Positions 16,518 through 25,046 of a DNA stretch of 56,622 bases are shown piece after piece; within the stretch, counting starts at the first letter, position 1; every line of letters starts with the position of its first letter. The DNA is from Eubacteriales bacterium (GTDB lineage Bacteria > Bacillota > Clostridia > Lachnospirales > Lachnospiraceae), in contig JAUNCG010000008.1 in NCBI GenBank assembly GCA_030526715.1, forward strand, positions 1-56,622. Reading direction: 5' to 3'. The notes below the pieces were generated by a model. That model had not been told where the DNA came from, made no database searches, and was given only the letters and a program-made list of their open reading frames with translations. Made by a program: the position numbers and the translations under genes.

Positions 16518-19275
16518 TGAGTTCAAACCACAGGGTATCAATGGTGATGCCCGCCTGTGCAAAATACAGCTTTACAAAATTGTGAGGATTCATCAGTCGA
16601 TCCATGACAACCTCACGTTCGATCCACTCTCCGTGTGTTCCGTTGATGGTTACGGTAGCCTTCAGCACGTTATTCACGAAGACAGAGATCGGGAGCTGCG
16701 CGAGATCTCCGGCATCCGCTTTCATCTTAAAACGGATACGGTAGATTCCGGGTTTTGCGATTTCGATTCCATAGTGGAGCGTGGAGCCGCGGGAGGTATC
16801 AAGACCTGCGCCGCTCAGAGCAAGACTGCCGTCCACCTTATGGAATTCCACATTCAGGTCGGCTGCATTCTCGGCTTCTGCGATCTCGGCAGCGGCAAGC
16901 TCGTCTTCGCTCAGACGTCCAAGGTGACGATCCATCACCGGAAGACGCAGGATCACATCCAGCAGTGTCATAGCACAGCGCTGCAGGGCGCTGCGCTTTA
17001 AGGTGCCGTTCGCGAGAGACTCTGCCAGATTATCGTCATTGGTATTCTCCTGAGGCTGCTGTACCACCATAAAGACATCGTTGCGGGATTTTACCATGGC
17101 AGCGACATTTTTCATAGAGGCGGTATCTTCCCCCTCTTCATTCATCTCGGCCCACCAGTCGGTCATGACAAATCCGTCAAATCCCCATTCCTTTCGAAGG
17201 ATCGTCACCAGCAGATCATAATTGCTCGCGGTCCATAATCCGTTGATAGCGCCGTAGGTGCTCATAACGGAAAAAGCCTGCCCTTCTTTGACGGCAATCT
17301 CAAATCCCTTCAGATAAATTTCACGCAGTGCCCGTTCAGAAACTACAGAATTATAGAATCTTCTGCGGTGCTCCTGATTGTTGGCCGCAAAATGCTTGAT
17401 GGCTCCGGTGACACCGAATTCCTGCATTCCCTGAAGCTGTGCGGCTGCCATCCTGCCGGTGAGGAGCGGATCCTCGGAAAAATACTCGAAATTGCGTCCA
17501 TTCAGAGGATTACGATGGATATTCATGCCGGGTCCCAACAGGATCTCTATATGGTTCTTGCGCAGCTCGGCGCCTTCCATACGATACAGCTCACGGGAAA
17601 GCTCCTCATTGAAGCTGCAGGCAAGACAGGTGCCGTTAGGCAGTGAAAAAGCCATGGTGCCACAGTCCATTCGGATACCGGAGGGACCGTCGGAGCAGCA
17701 GGCGGCCGGGATACCGAGCTTCGCCAGTCCATCGCTGACACCGCCGAAGGCTGCAGCAGTTCCGGGAGTCACACGGGGAGAACACATGCCTTCCCCACGG
17801 ACAATACAGAAAAGATCTTCGTCTGTAAACTGGGCGACAAACGCCTCCATAGTGATTTTTTTATCGTAAACATCTGCAAGCACATACCCACGATCTCCGG
17901 TGAAGGGGATCTCCGGCATTTCATCAGCCTCCATACGCTCCTTCATGGAATAGGTGCGCTGCAAAACAGGCTCATAAACAGCAGAAAATGTTGCATCGGC
18001 ATTGGCAACCGGCTTCAGACGGTCGAATGCGACAGTCGGTGCCAGCGCCTCGGTGCATTCCTTGATCACGATCGTCTCTTCCGCGTCAAATCCACCGATG
18101 GGAGCTGCGCTGCGAACATCTCCGCCGAGATAAAATTCGTAATGCCCTTTTTCCAGCACGTAGCAGGATCTGTGTCCGGTGATACCGCTGTCATCATAAG
18201 AGGCAATGGTATCGTCAGAGACGCAAAGCGTCAGCTCCTGTGTATCGCCGGGCTGCAGAAGAGCTGTCTTGGTAAAGGCTACAAGGGAACGGGCGGGTTT
18301 GCCGAGCAGTCCCTGAGGAGCGCTCACATAGAGTAGAACGCTCTCTTTACCGGCTACGGAACCGGTATTTTTTACGGAAACGGTGAAGGCGCTGCTATCG
18401 ACACCGTGTTCTACGGAAGCCACCGTTTTCTCAAAGGTGGTGTAGGAGAGACCAAAGCCAAAGGGGTAGAGCACCTTCTCCTTTGCGAAGGTCTCGAAAT
18501 AACGATAGCCCACGTAAATATCTTCGGCATAAAGATTGCCGTTCTCCCCTCCGAAATTCTCTGTGGAAGGATAGTCGGCGATCGATCGGGCGATGGTGTC
18601 GGAGAGGCGTCCGCACGGATTTACTCTACCCATGAGCACATCAGCCACGGCATGACCGCCCTCCATACCGCCCTGCCAAGTGTAGAGGACAGCCTGAGGT
18701 CGGTATTTTTCAACCCAGCTCATATCGATGATATTGCCGACATTCAGCACTACGATCACCCGGGAAAAGGCGGCGCAGACCTTAGAGAGCATATCCTCCT
18801 CCGTCTGTGTGAGAAGAAAGCTTCCGGGCTCATTCGCGGCGTCACGGTCTTCACCGGCAGTACGTCCGATGATGACGAGCGCCGCATCGGATACTGCAGC
18901 CGCGTCTGCAACTACAGCTTCGTCAAGGGGCATCTCCTCCTGACTCCATGGATCCTGCGCCCATCCGGTACCGTGGTCGAACGGATGCTCTTTGATCCAG
19001 TCGAGATAGATCTGTTCAAGTGTGGTGTTCAGGGTAAGGTTTTCTTTTCGGAGCGCTTCGGGGATTCCGATGATGTAGCGGGTATTTACCATGCCTCCGG
19101 AGCCGGTACCGCTTTTATAATAATCAAACTGGATTCGTCCGAATACGGAGAGCCGGATACCTTCATTTAACGGCAGCGCGTGATGCTCATTTTTCAGTAA
19201 AACAGCGCCTTCTGCAGCAGCTTGGCGCGCGATGCGGGCGTATTTATCCCAGTCAACGATATATCTGTTTTGCAT
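16504..19275 (-). CDS. Glycoside hydrolase family 3 enzyme with swapped domain order
   Basis: 923 residues from the ATG at 19275 (AGGAGG 9 nt upstream; the open frame continues further 5' without a ribosome binding site). No signal peptide, so cytoplasmic. The domain order is permuted: the GH3 C-terminal alpha/beta-sandwich comes first (about 1-250, with AAAEGAVLLKNE), then an FN3-like domain (about 290-370). The catalytic (alpha/beta)8 domain follows (about 470-780), with GPGMNIHRNPLNGRNFEYFSE-type sequence, KHFAAN and the nucleophile Asp in FVMTDWWAE. The last 110 or so residues look like a beta-sandwich carbohydrate-binding module. Predicted to release glucose or another sugar from beta-glycosides; true specificity is unknown. 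Confidence 0.9.
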   Translation of the reverse strand: MQNRYIVDWDKYARIARQAAAEGAVLLKNEHHALPLNEGIRLSVFGRIQFDYYKSGTGSGGMVNTRYIIGIPEALRKENLTLNTTLEQIYLDWIKEHPFDHGTGWAQDPWSQEEMPLDEAVVADAAAVSDAALVIIGRTAGEDRDAANEPGSFLLTQTEEDMLSKVCAAFSRVIVVLNVGNIIDMSWVEKYRPQAVLYTWQGGMEGGHAVADVLMGRVNPCGRLSDTIARSIADYPSTENFGGENGNLYAEDIYVGYRYFETFAKEKVLYPFGFGLSYTTFEKTVASVEHGVDSSAFTVSVKNTGSVAGKESVLLYVSAPQGLLGKPARSLVAFTKTALLQPGDTQELTLCVSDDTIASYDDSGITGHRSCYVLEKGHYEFYLGGDVRSAAPIGGFDAEETIVIKECTEALAPTVAFDRLKPVANADATFSAVYEPVLQRTYSMKERMEADEMPEIPFTGDRGYVLADVYDKKITMEAFVAQFTDEDLFCIVRGEGMCSPRVTPGTAAAFGGVSDGLAKLGIPAACCSDGPSGIRMDCGTMAFSLPNGTCLACSFNEELSRELYRMEGAELRKNHIEILLGPGMNIHRNPLNGRNFEYFSEDPLLTGRMAAAQLQGMQEFGVTGAIKHFAANNQEHRRRFYNSVVSERALREIYLKGFEIAVKEGQAFSVMSTYGAINGLWTASNYDLLVTILRKEWGFDGFVMTDWWAEMNEEGEDTASMKNVAAMVKSRNDVFMVVQQPQENTNDDNLAESLANGTLKRSALQRCAMTLLDVILRLPVMDRHLGRLSEDELAAAEIAEAENAADLNVEFHKVDGSLALSGAGLDTSRGSTLHYGIEIAKPGIYRIRFKMKADAGDLAQLPISVFVNNVLKATVTINGTHGEWIEREVVMDRLMNPHNFVKLYFAQAGITIDTLWFELTQEL

Positions 19276-19308
19276 GGAAACTCCTCCTGTTTTTCGTTCT
19301 TGTGTTTC

Positions 19309-19336
19309 ATTATAATATAGAAAGCTTTTTTGTAAA
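19309..19336 (-). promoter_or_regulatory. Promoter of the GH3 gene
   Basis: Minus strand: TTTACA (19336-19331), 16-bp spacer, TATAAT (19314-19309), about 34 bp before the start codon. Confidence 0.6.
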
Positions 19337-19397
19337 TATAAAGATTTTACGGAAATGTAGAATAATTTAACAGAGTGGCGAAAAGAGTAAATACTTG

Positions 19398-19426
19398 TTG
19401 ATTTTTTCACGATGTTCTAGTATAAT
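19398..19426 (+). promoter_or_regulatory. Promoter of pckA
   Basis: TTGATT (19398-19403), 17 bp, TATAAT (19421-19426). The predicted leader is about 75 nt and contains a small AGGG/CCCT pairing but no recognised riboswitch. Confidence 0.75.
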
Positions 19427-19507
19427 AGCGAATGATTAGGGACATTCTGGAAGCCCTGATTATTTACTATTGATTTACAATTATGAAAGAAAGAGGTTGA
19501 GTGAAGC

Positions 19508-21112
19508 ATGGCAAACATTGATCTGAGCAAGTATGGTATCACCGGAACAACTGAGATTGTTTACAATCCGTCTTATGAAGTGCTCTTTGAGGAGGAGACC
19601 AAGGCAGGTCTTGAGGGCTTCGAAGTAGGTCAGGAGAGTGAGCTGGGTGCTGTAAACGTTATGACCGGTATTTACACAGGTCGTTCCCCGAAAGATAAAT
19701 ATATCGTAATGGATGAGAACTCCAAAGACACTGTATGGTGGACCTCTGATGAGTATAAGAATGACAACCATCCGATGTCTGAGGATGTTTGGGCAACTTT
19801 GAAGGATATTGCTAAGAATGAGCTCTCTAATAAGAGACTGTTCGTAGTAGATGCATTCTGCGGAGCTAACAAGGATACCCGTATGGCGATCCGTTTCATC
19901 GTTGAGGTAGCTTGGCAGGCACACTTTGTTAAGAATATGTTCATCGTTCCGACAGAGGATGAGCTGAAGGATTTCGAGCCGGATTTCGTTGTTTACAACG
20001 CATCTAAGGCAAAGGTTGAGAACTACAAGGAGCTGGGTCTGAATTCTGAGACAGCTGTAGCATTCAACATCACCAGCCGCGAGCAGGTTATCATCAACAC
20101 ATGGTACGGCGGAGAGATGAAGAAGGGTATGTTCTCCATGATGAACTACTATCTGCCGCTGAAGGGCATCGCTTCCATGCACTGCTCTGCAAACACAGAT
20201 ATGAACGGCGAGAACACCGCGATCTTCTTTGGTCTGTCCGGAACAGGTAAGACGACTCTGTCTACAGATCCGAAGCGTCTTCTGATCGGTGATGACGAGC
20301 ATGGTTGGGATGACAACGGCGTATTTAACTTCGAGGGAGGCTGCTACGCTAAGGTTATCAATCTGGATAAGGATTCTGAGCCGGATATCTACAATGCAAT
20401 CAAGCGTAACGCTCTGCTTGAGAATGTTACTCTGGATGAGAACGGCAAGATCGACTTCAATGATAAGAGCGTAACAGAGAATACCCGCGTATCTTACCCG
20501 ATCCAGCACATTGAGAACATCGTTCGTCCGGTATCTTCTGCACCGGCAGCTAAGAACGTGATCTTCCTGTCTGCAGACGCATTTGGCGTACTTCCGCCGG
20601 TATCTATCCTGACTCCGGAGCAGACAAAGTACTACTTCCTGTCTGGTTTCACAGCTAAGCTGGCTGGTACAGAGCGTGGAATCACAGAGCCGACACCGAC
20701 CTTCTCCGCTTGCTTCGGACAGGCTTTCCTTGAGCTGCATCCGACAAAGTATGCTGAGGAGCTGGTTAAGAAGATGGAGCAGAGCGGCGCTAAGGCTTAT
20801 CTGGTAAATACCGGATGGAACGGCACCGGCAAGAGAATCTCCATTAAGGATACTCGTGGTATCATCGACGGCATTCTGGGCGGAGCTATCCTGAGCGCAC
20901 CGACCAAGCAGATCCCGTTCTTCAACTTCGAGGTTCCGACAGAGCTCGAGGGTGTTGACACAGGTATCCTTGATCCGCGTGACACCTATGCGGATGCTTC
21001 TGAGTGGGAAGTTAAGGCAAAAGACCTCGCTGAGCGTTTCATCAAGAACTTCGCGAAGTATGAGGGTAACGAGGCTGGTAAGGCACTGGTTGCTGCAGGC
21101 CCGCAGTTATAA
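19508..21112 (+). CDS. pckA: Phosphoenolpyruvate carboxykinase (ATP)
   Basis: 534 residues, the normal length for the ATP-dependent enzyme. It interconverts oxaloacetate + ATP and PEP + CO2 + ADP; in anaerobes it often runs toward oxaloacetate. The kinase P-loop [11 protein letters not shown] (about 243-253), the upstream substrate loop TGRSPKDK and the GDDEHGWD metal site are all present. Codon use is that of a highly expressed gene. AGAGGT lies about 10 nt before the ATG. It has its own promoter and a perfect terminator. Confidence 0.98.
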   Translation: MANIDLSKYGITGTTEIVYNPSYEVLFEEETKAGLEGFEVGQESELGAVNVMTGIYTGRSPKDKYIVMDENSKDTVWWTSDEYKNDNHPMSEDVWATLKDIAKNELSNKRLFVVDAFCGANKDTRMAIRFIVEVAWQAHFVKNMFIVPTEDELKDFEPDFVVYNASKAKVENYKELGLNSETAVAFNITSREQVIINTWYGGEMKKGMFSMMNYYLPLKGIASMHCSANTDMNGENTAIFFGLSGTGKTTLSTDPKRLLIGDDEHGWDDNGVFNFEGGCYAKVINLDKDSEPDIYNAIKRNALLENVTLDENGKIDFNDKSVTENTRVSYPIQHIENIVRPVSSAPAAKNVIFLSADAFGVLPPVSILTPEQTKYYFLSGFTAKLAGTERGITEPTPTFSACFGQAFLELHPTKYAEELVKKMEQSGAKAYLVNTGWNGTGKRISIKDTRGIIDGILGGAILSAPTKQIPFFNFEVPTELEGVDTGILDPRDTYADASEWEVKAKDLAERFIKNFAKYEGNEAGKALVAAGPQL

Positions 21113-21141
21113 GAAACAGAATACGCAAAGCGTGTATAGAG

Positions 21142-21171
21142 ACTCCCGGAGCGATCGCTCCGGGAGTTTTT
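21142..21171 (+). terminator. Terminator of pckA
   Basis: ACTCCCGGAGC (21142-21152) pairs with GCTCCGGGAGT (21157-21167) around a 4-nt loop and runs into TTTTT. The whole element is a perfect palindrome. Confidence 0.92.
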
Positions 21172-21271
21172 GCGCTTCAAATATGACTTTGAAAAGAAAC
21201 TGCTTCAGCAGGATCGCGAAGCTCCTGCAGGTTCACTGACGGAAAAGCTTTTGCATAAAAGAGATATTCCT

Positions 21272-21346
21272 TGTCGAATTATGCGATAAACATTTCTTTC
21301 TCAGCTACTCTATTTGACAAATCTCACATGCCCTGTTTTGTATAAT
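21272..21346 (+). promoter_or_regulatory. Spo0A-dependent-type promoter of spoIIGA-sigE
   Basis: A perfect Spo0A box TGTCGAA at 21272-21278 and a 6/7 inverted box TTTGACA at 21313-21319. The second box overlaps a consensus -35 TTGACA (21314-21319), which is 21 bp from TATAAT (21341-21346). The abnormally long spacer and the boxes near -80 and over the -35 mirror the known B. subtilis spoIIG promoter, where Spo0A~P activates sigma-A at a 22-bp spacer. An upstream hairpin-like sequence (GCAGGA...TCCTGC, about 21214-21234) has no U-tract. Confidence 0.75.
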
Positions 21347-21372
21347 TACGAGGTAAGAAAGCGGGGCATGCA

Positions 21373-22281
21373 GTGTATTATGAATTCTATTTAGATCTGT
21401 ACTTTCTCGAGAATTTTCTTATAAATTACCTGATCCTGCGCCTGAGTGCAGTGTTGCTGCACAGGCATCCCAAAAGAGTATGGACTGCGCTGATCGCCGG
21501 TGCCGGAGCTGTGATTTCCGCTGCTCTGGTGCTTAGTCCGGTGCGAAAGTGTCGAATACTTTTGGCATTTTTGAATATTATGTCAGGCGGTAGCATGCTG
21601 CTGGCCGTCTATTCTTCGACGGGAGAACAACATAGGAATATGAAACATCCGACTCCTTCTTTGCGTCCGATTCGGTTTGAGCGTCAGATGGGCAGAAGCG
21701 GGTGGGAAACGCGTGGAGATGTTCTGCGGACGGGTCTGCTGGCTGCAAGTATTCTGGGAACGCTATGGCAGATATTGTACCGTATTTTGCAGGGACATTT
21801 TTGGCTGACAATATGGACTGGATATGTCATAGCATATGCGGTGTGCAGCATCCGGCACAGAAGAAAAGAGGCAAGAGAATTTCTCTATGAAGTGGAGCTG
21901 TATCGGGGAGAACAGCGGGTGTACATTCGTGGACTCTTGGACAGCGGCAATCATCTGCGACAACCGGGAACAGGAAGAGCGGTACAGATTATAGAGATGA
22001 AGGAACTGCAAGGCTTACTTACAGATGAAGAATGGCGGGAGCTCGATGGAATGGTTCATTTTTCCATAGTGGAATCGCCTTCCGGAATGTTTACTTACAT
22101 ACCATATCACAGTATCGGCAGAGCGAGGGGGCTGATGCCACTGATGAAGGTGGATGATATGAGGATAAGGCATGGGGAGCAGGCATGGAATACCGGAGAA
22201 ACTCTGGTGGCAGTCACCCGGACAGCTATCAGCAGCGGAGGAGAATATCAGATGATATTGCATCCTCAGATCTTAAAGTAG
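21373..22281 (+). CDS. spoIIGA: Sigma-E processing peptidase SpoIIGA
   Basis: 302 residues from a GTG start; the N-terminus [19 protein letters not shown] is the family pattern. The N-terminal half has about five transmembrane helices. The C-terminal half is the aspartic-protease domain with the active-site motif LLDSGNHL (Asp near 194). It sits in the forespore septum and cleaves the pro-sequence of sigma-E in the mother cell. A variable, rather long cytoplasmic loop (about 80-115) interrupts the helices. sigE begins 14 nt after its stop. Confidence 0.93.
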   Translation: MYYEFYLDLYFLENFLINYLILRLSAVLLHRHPKRVWTALIAGAGAVISAALVLSPVRKCRILLAFLNIMSGGSMLLAVYSSTGEQHRNMKHPTPSLRPIRFERQMGRSGWETRGDVLRTGLLAASILGTLWQILYRILQGHFWLTIWTGYVIAYAVCSIRHRRKEAREFLYEVELYRGEQRVYIRGLLDSGNHLRQPGTGRAVQIIEMKELQGLLTDEEWRELDGMVHFSIVESPSGMFTYIPYHSIGRARGLMPLMKVDDMRIRHGEQAWNTGETLVAVTRTAISSGGEYQMILHPQILK

Positions 22282-22295
22282 CGGAGGAAAACAAA

Positions 22296-23039
22296 ATGAT
22301 GATAAAGGTGTCAGTACCGGAGCGGTTCCAGTTTCGGGTAGTACCGTCGGTCAAAAATATGTTGTGGAACAAATCGTCAAGAGACGTTCATTATATAGGG
22401 GGAAGTGAGGTGCTGCCTGCGCCGCTGGAGCCCACAAGGGAGGCGCAGGCGATAGAAGAGCTCTGCGGAGCGCAACCGGATGGAGCCAAATCGTTGCTGA
22501 TCGAGCACAATCTGAGGCTGGTGGTCTACATAGCAAAAAAATTCGATAATACAGGAGTTGGAGTGGAGGATCTGATCTCCATTGGCACCATTGGACTGAT
22601 CAAAGCGATCAATACCTTCAATCCGGGAAAGAATATCAAGCTGGCGACTTATGCGTCCCGATGCATTGAAAATGAGATTCTGATGTATCTGCGGCGGACA
22701 AACAAGACGAAGCTGGAGGTATCCTTTGATGAACCGCTGAATGTGGACTGGGATGGCAATGAGCTTTTGCTTTCCGATATTCTCGGCACAGACGAGGATG
22801 TGATCTACCGGGATATGGAGACGGAGGTAGAATATAAGCTCTTAGCCAGAGCGCTGGAGACCCTGTCAGCAAGAGAGCGCATGATCATACAGCTGCGCTT
22901 CGGTCTGGGAACCCGGGACGGGGAGGAAAAAACCCAGAAAGAGGTAGCGGATCTGCTGGGGATTTCACAGTCTTATATTTCCAGACTGGAGAAAAAAATT
23001 ATCGGAAGATTAAAAAAAGAAATTGTAAGATTTGAATAA
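22296..23039 (+). CDS. sigE: Sporulation sigma factor sigma-E (precursor)
   Basis: 247 residues from the ATG at 22296 (GGAGGA 7 nt upstream). Residues about 1-30 ([11 protein letters not shown]...) form the pro-peptide, followed by the processing-site motif [16 protein letters not shown]. Regions 2.1-2.4 ([47 protein letters not shown]) and 4.2 ([22 protein letters not shown]) are nearly identical to those of known sigma-E. It directs early mother-cell transcription after SpoIIGA cleavage. Its last eight codons and terminator are duplicated at 27778-27843. sigG is not next to it. Confidence 0.97.
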   Translation: MMIKVSVPERFQFRVVPSVKNMLWNKSSRDVHYIGGSEVLPAPLEPTREAQAIEELCGAQPDGAKSLLIEHNLRLVVYIAKKFDNTGVGVEDLISIGTIGLIKAINTFNPGKNIKLATYASRCIENEILMYLRRTNKTKLEVSFDEPLNVDWDGNELLLSDILGTDEDVIYRDMETEVEYKLLARALETLSARERMIIQLRFGLGTRDGEEKTQKEVADLLGISQSYISRLEKKIIGRLKKEIVRFE

Positions 23040-23077
23040 ATATATTATGCTATGCGGTGTAGGCAAAGTCTGCACCG
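23012..23077 (+). repeat. Direct repeat, copy A (sigE 3' end plus terminator stem)
   Basis: 66 bp, 80% identical by eye (53/66) to 27778-27843 with no gaps. The first 23 bp (23012-23034, last codons of sigE) are identical in both copies, and so are the 9-bp and 8-bp terminator arms; differences cluster in the middle 20 bp and the loop. Confidence 0.85.
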
Positions 23078-23084
23078 TTTTTTT
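23055..23084 (+). terminator. Terminator of sigE
   Basis: CGGTGTAG (23055-23062) pairs with CTGCACCG (23070-23077) with one G-U, followed by seven T residues. Confidence 0.8.
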
Positions 23085-23122
23085 GTTTTTAGCGTTTTTA
23101 TTATGAACTGTGGGAGAATAAA

Positions 23123-24973
23123 ATGAAACATAAGAAAAAATGGAAGATCGCGGCAGGGATTTTGATCTGTCTGCTCTTTGCGATATCGACGCTGCTGTTT
23201 ATTTCAGCGATCTGGCTGTTTCGAACATGGGGCTCTCTGACGCTGGATGAGATCATATATCATCTATCCACCAGCATCGAAGGGACGAATCCGGATATGA
23301 TATGGCATTATATCACACGGTACGGAGTTCTGGTGGCAGCGGGAAATCTGATGATGCTTGCAGGCCTAGCAGTCCTGTATAAGAAAAAAAGAGGCTGGCT
23401 GAGATATGGTTTTATTGCGCTGCTGCTGGCGTCGCTGGTAATGCTGGGATTGACGGGATGGTACGGAAATAAGAAGCTCGGGATCGTCCGGTATCTTCGT
23501 GAGACGTTGGCGCAGAGCGGCGAGGATTACATAGCGGATCGCTATGTTGCTACAGAGGATGTGCAGCTGGAGTTTCCGGAGAAGAAACGCAACCTGATCT
23601 ATATCTTTTTGGAGTCTACGGAGATCACCTATGCAGACCGGGAAAGTGGAGGAGATTTTGAGGAAAATATCATCCCGGAGCTGACGAAGCTGGCTATGGA
23701 GGGCGATTGCTTTAACGGCGGCGGTACAAGACTCAATGGCGGGTATGTGCTTCCGGGGGCAAACTGGACTATGGGAGCGCTGTTTGCACAGTCGTCCGGA
23801 ATGCCGTTGAAGATTCCGTTGAACGGAAACCGTATGAACTATCTGGACGAATTTTTTCCCGGACTGCGTACTCTGGGGGATGTTCTGAAGGACGAGGGAT
23901 ATCAGCAGACCTTTCTGCTGGGATCGAAGAAGGAGTTCGGAGGACGTGATCGGTACTATGAGCAGCATGGCGATTTCAATATTAAGGATTATACATGGGC
24001 GGTAGACGAAGGAAAGATCCCGCCGGATTACTATGAATTCTGGGGCTTTGAGGACGAAAAGCTGTTTGACTATGCGAAAGAGGAGCTGACCAGACTGGCA
24101 GCAGAGGATGCTCCGTTTAATCTGACGATGCTGACGGTGGATACACATTTCGAGGACGGTTATCTCTGTGAGCTGTGCGGGGATACCTATGGAGATAATC
24201 AGTATGCGAATGTCTTCGCCTGCGCAAGCAGTCAGGTGGGCCGCTTTGTAGAATGGATCAAGGCGCAGGATTTCTATGAGAACACGACCATTATACTCAG
24301 CGGTGATCACAATACCATGGATACAGATTTTTGCGATGGAGTAGAGGAAGACTATGTGCGCAAGCCGTTTCTGGCAATACTGAACAGCGCAGTGGAGGAT
24401 ACGTCCGGGAAGGAGCGTGTTTTTTCTACTATGGATCTCTATCCCACGACACTGGCATCTCTCGGTGTGACGATTCCGGGAGGTTATCTGGGATTGGGGA
24501 CGAATCTGTATGATCCAACGGTGCAGACGCTTCTGGAAAAAGAAGGGGTAGAGTCTGTGACGGAAGGCCTTGAGAAAAACTCGGCTATGATGAAAAAGAT
24601 GTCGGGGCTTGTGATCACCGGGGAGATTCTTCAGAAAATAAAGAAGGTATCTTATGTGGAAGCCAAAGAAAATGCGAAAGGGATGCTGGAATTCCGCGTG
24701 AAAAAGCTTCATAAGGTACTGGATATTTCTTCGGTGGACAAGGTGGAACTCAGAGTCAGCATTCCGGATAAAACGACCGGGAAGGTGAAAAAGCAGACGT
24801 ATGTTATGGAGGTAGAAGAAACCGGTACGAATGCATTCAAAGTTACATATGAGACGGATATTCCTTATGCGGAGGTGGATGTAGAAAACATCACGGGACG
24901 CGCATATGTCTGGGGCGCCGGCTTCTCTGAATGTGAGACCGGAGGTGTGCGAGGCGTATCGAGCGAAGAATGA
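23123..24973 (+). CDS. LtaS/OpgB-type phosphoglycerol transferase (alkaline phosphatase superfamily)
   Basis: 616 residues. Three N-terminal transmembrane helices (about 8-32, 62-82, 90-112), then an extracellular sulfatase-fold domain. The active-site stretch is PGANWTMGALFAQSSGMPL (nucleophile Thr near 216), closer to the NWT-x(6-7)-SQCGIPL pattern of OpgB/MdoB than to typical LtaS. The metal site SGDHNTMD is near 393, and a beta-rich tail starts near 490. Members move glycerol-phosphate from phosphatidylglycerol onto a polymer or glycan outside the membrane. It is followed 73 bp later by the yfhO-like gene; I see no good promoter between the sigE terminator and its start. Confidence 0.8.
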   Translation: MKHKKKWKIAAGILICLLFAISTLLFISAIWLFRTWGSLTLDEIIYHLSTSIEGTNPDMIWHYITRYGVLVAAGNLMMLAGLAVLYKKKRGWLRYGFIALLLASLVMLGLTGWYGNKKLGIVRYLRETLAQSGEDYIADRYVATEDVQLEFPEKKRNLIYIFLESTEITYADRESGGDFEENIIPELTKLAMEGDCFNGGGTRLNGGYVLPGANWTMGALFAQSSGMPLKIPLNGNRMNYLDEFFPGLRTLGDVLKDEGYQQTFLLGSKKEFGGRDRYYEQHGDFNIKDYTWAVDEGKIPPDYYEFWGFEDEKLFDYAKEELTRLAAEDAPFNLTMLTVDTHFEDGYLCELCGDTYGDNQYANVFACASSQVGRFVEWIKAQDFYENTTIILSGDHNTMDTDFCDGVEEDYVRKPFLAILNSAVEDTSGKERVFSTMDLYPTTLASLGVTIPGGYLGLGTNLYDPTVQTLLEKEGVESVTEGLEKNSAMMKKMSGLVITGEILQKIKKVSYVEAKENAKGMLEFRVKKLHKVLDISSVDKVELRVSIPDKTTGKVKKQTYVMEVEETGTNAFKVTYETDIPYAEVDVENITGRAYVWGAGFSECETGGVRGVSSEE

Positions 24974-25046
24974 TAAGGATATGCGCAGCTGCAGAGAAGC
25001 AGCGGAATTTGCCCGGAGATTTCAGAAAATTAAAGGATAAGAGTAT

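Noticed and set aside
19481..20740. 419-codon open frame antisense to pckA
   Set aside because: It lies opposite a highly conserved, codon-biased gene; the strict third-position bias opens the reverse frame. No ribosome binding site or family resemblance.
23366..24712. 448-codon open frame antisense to the LtaS-like gene
   Set aside because: Histidine- and arginine-rich low-quality translation, no signals, and the sense gene has clear catalytic motifs.
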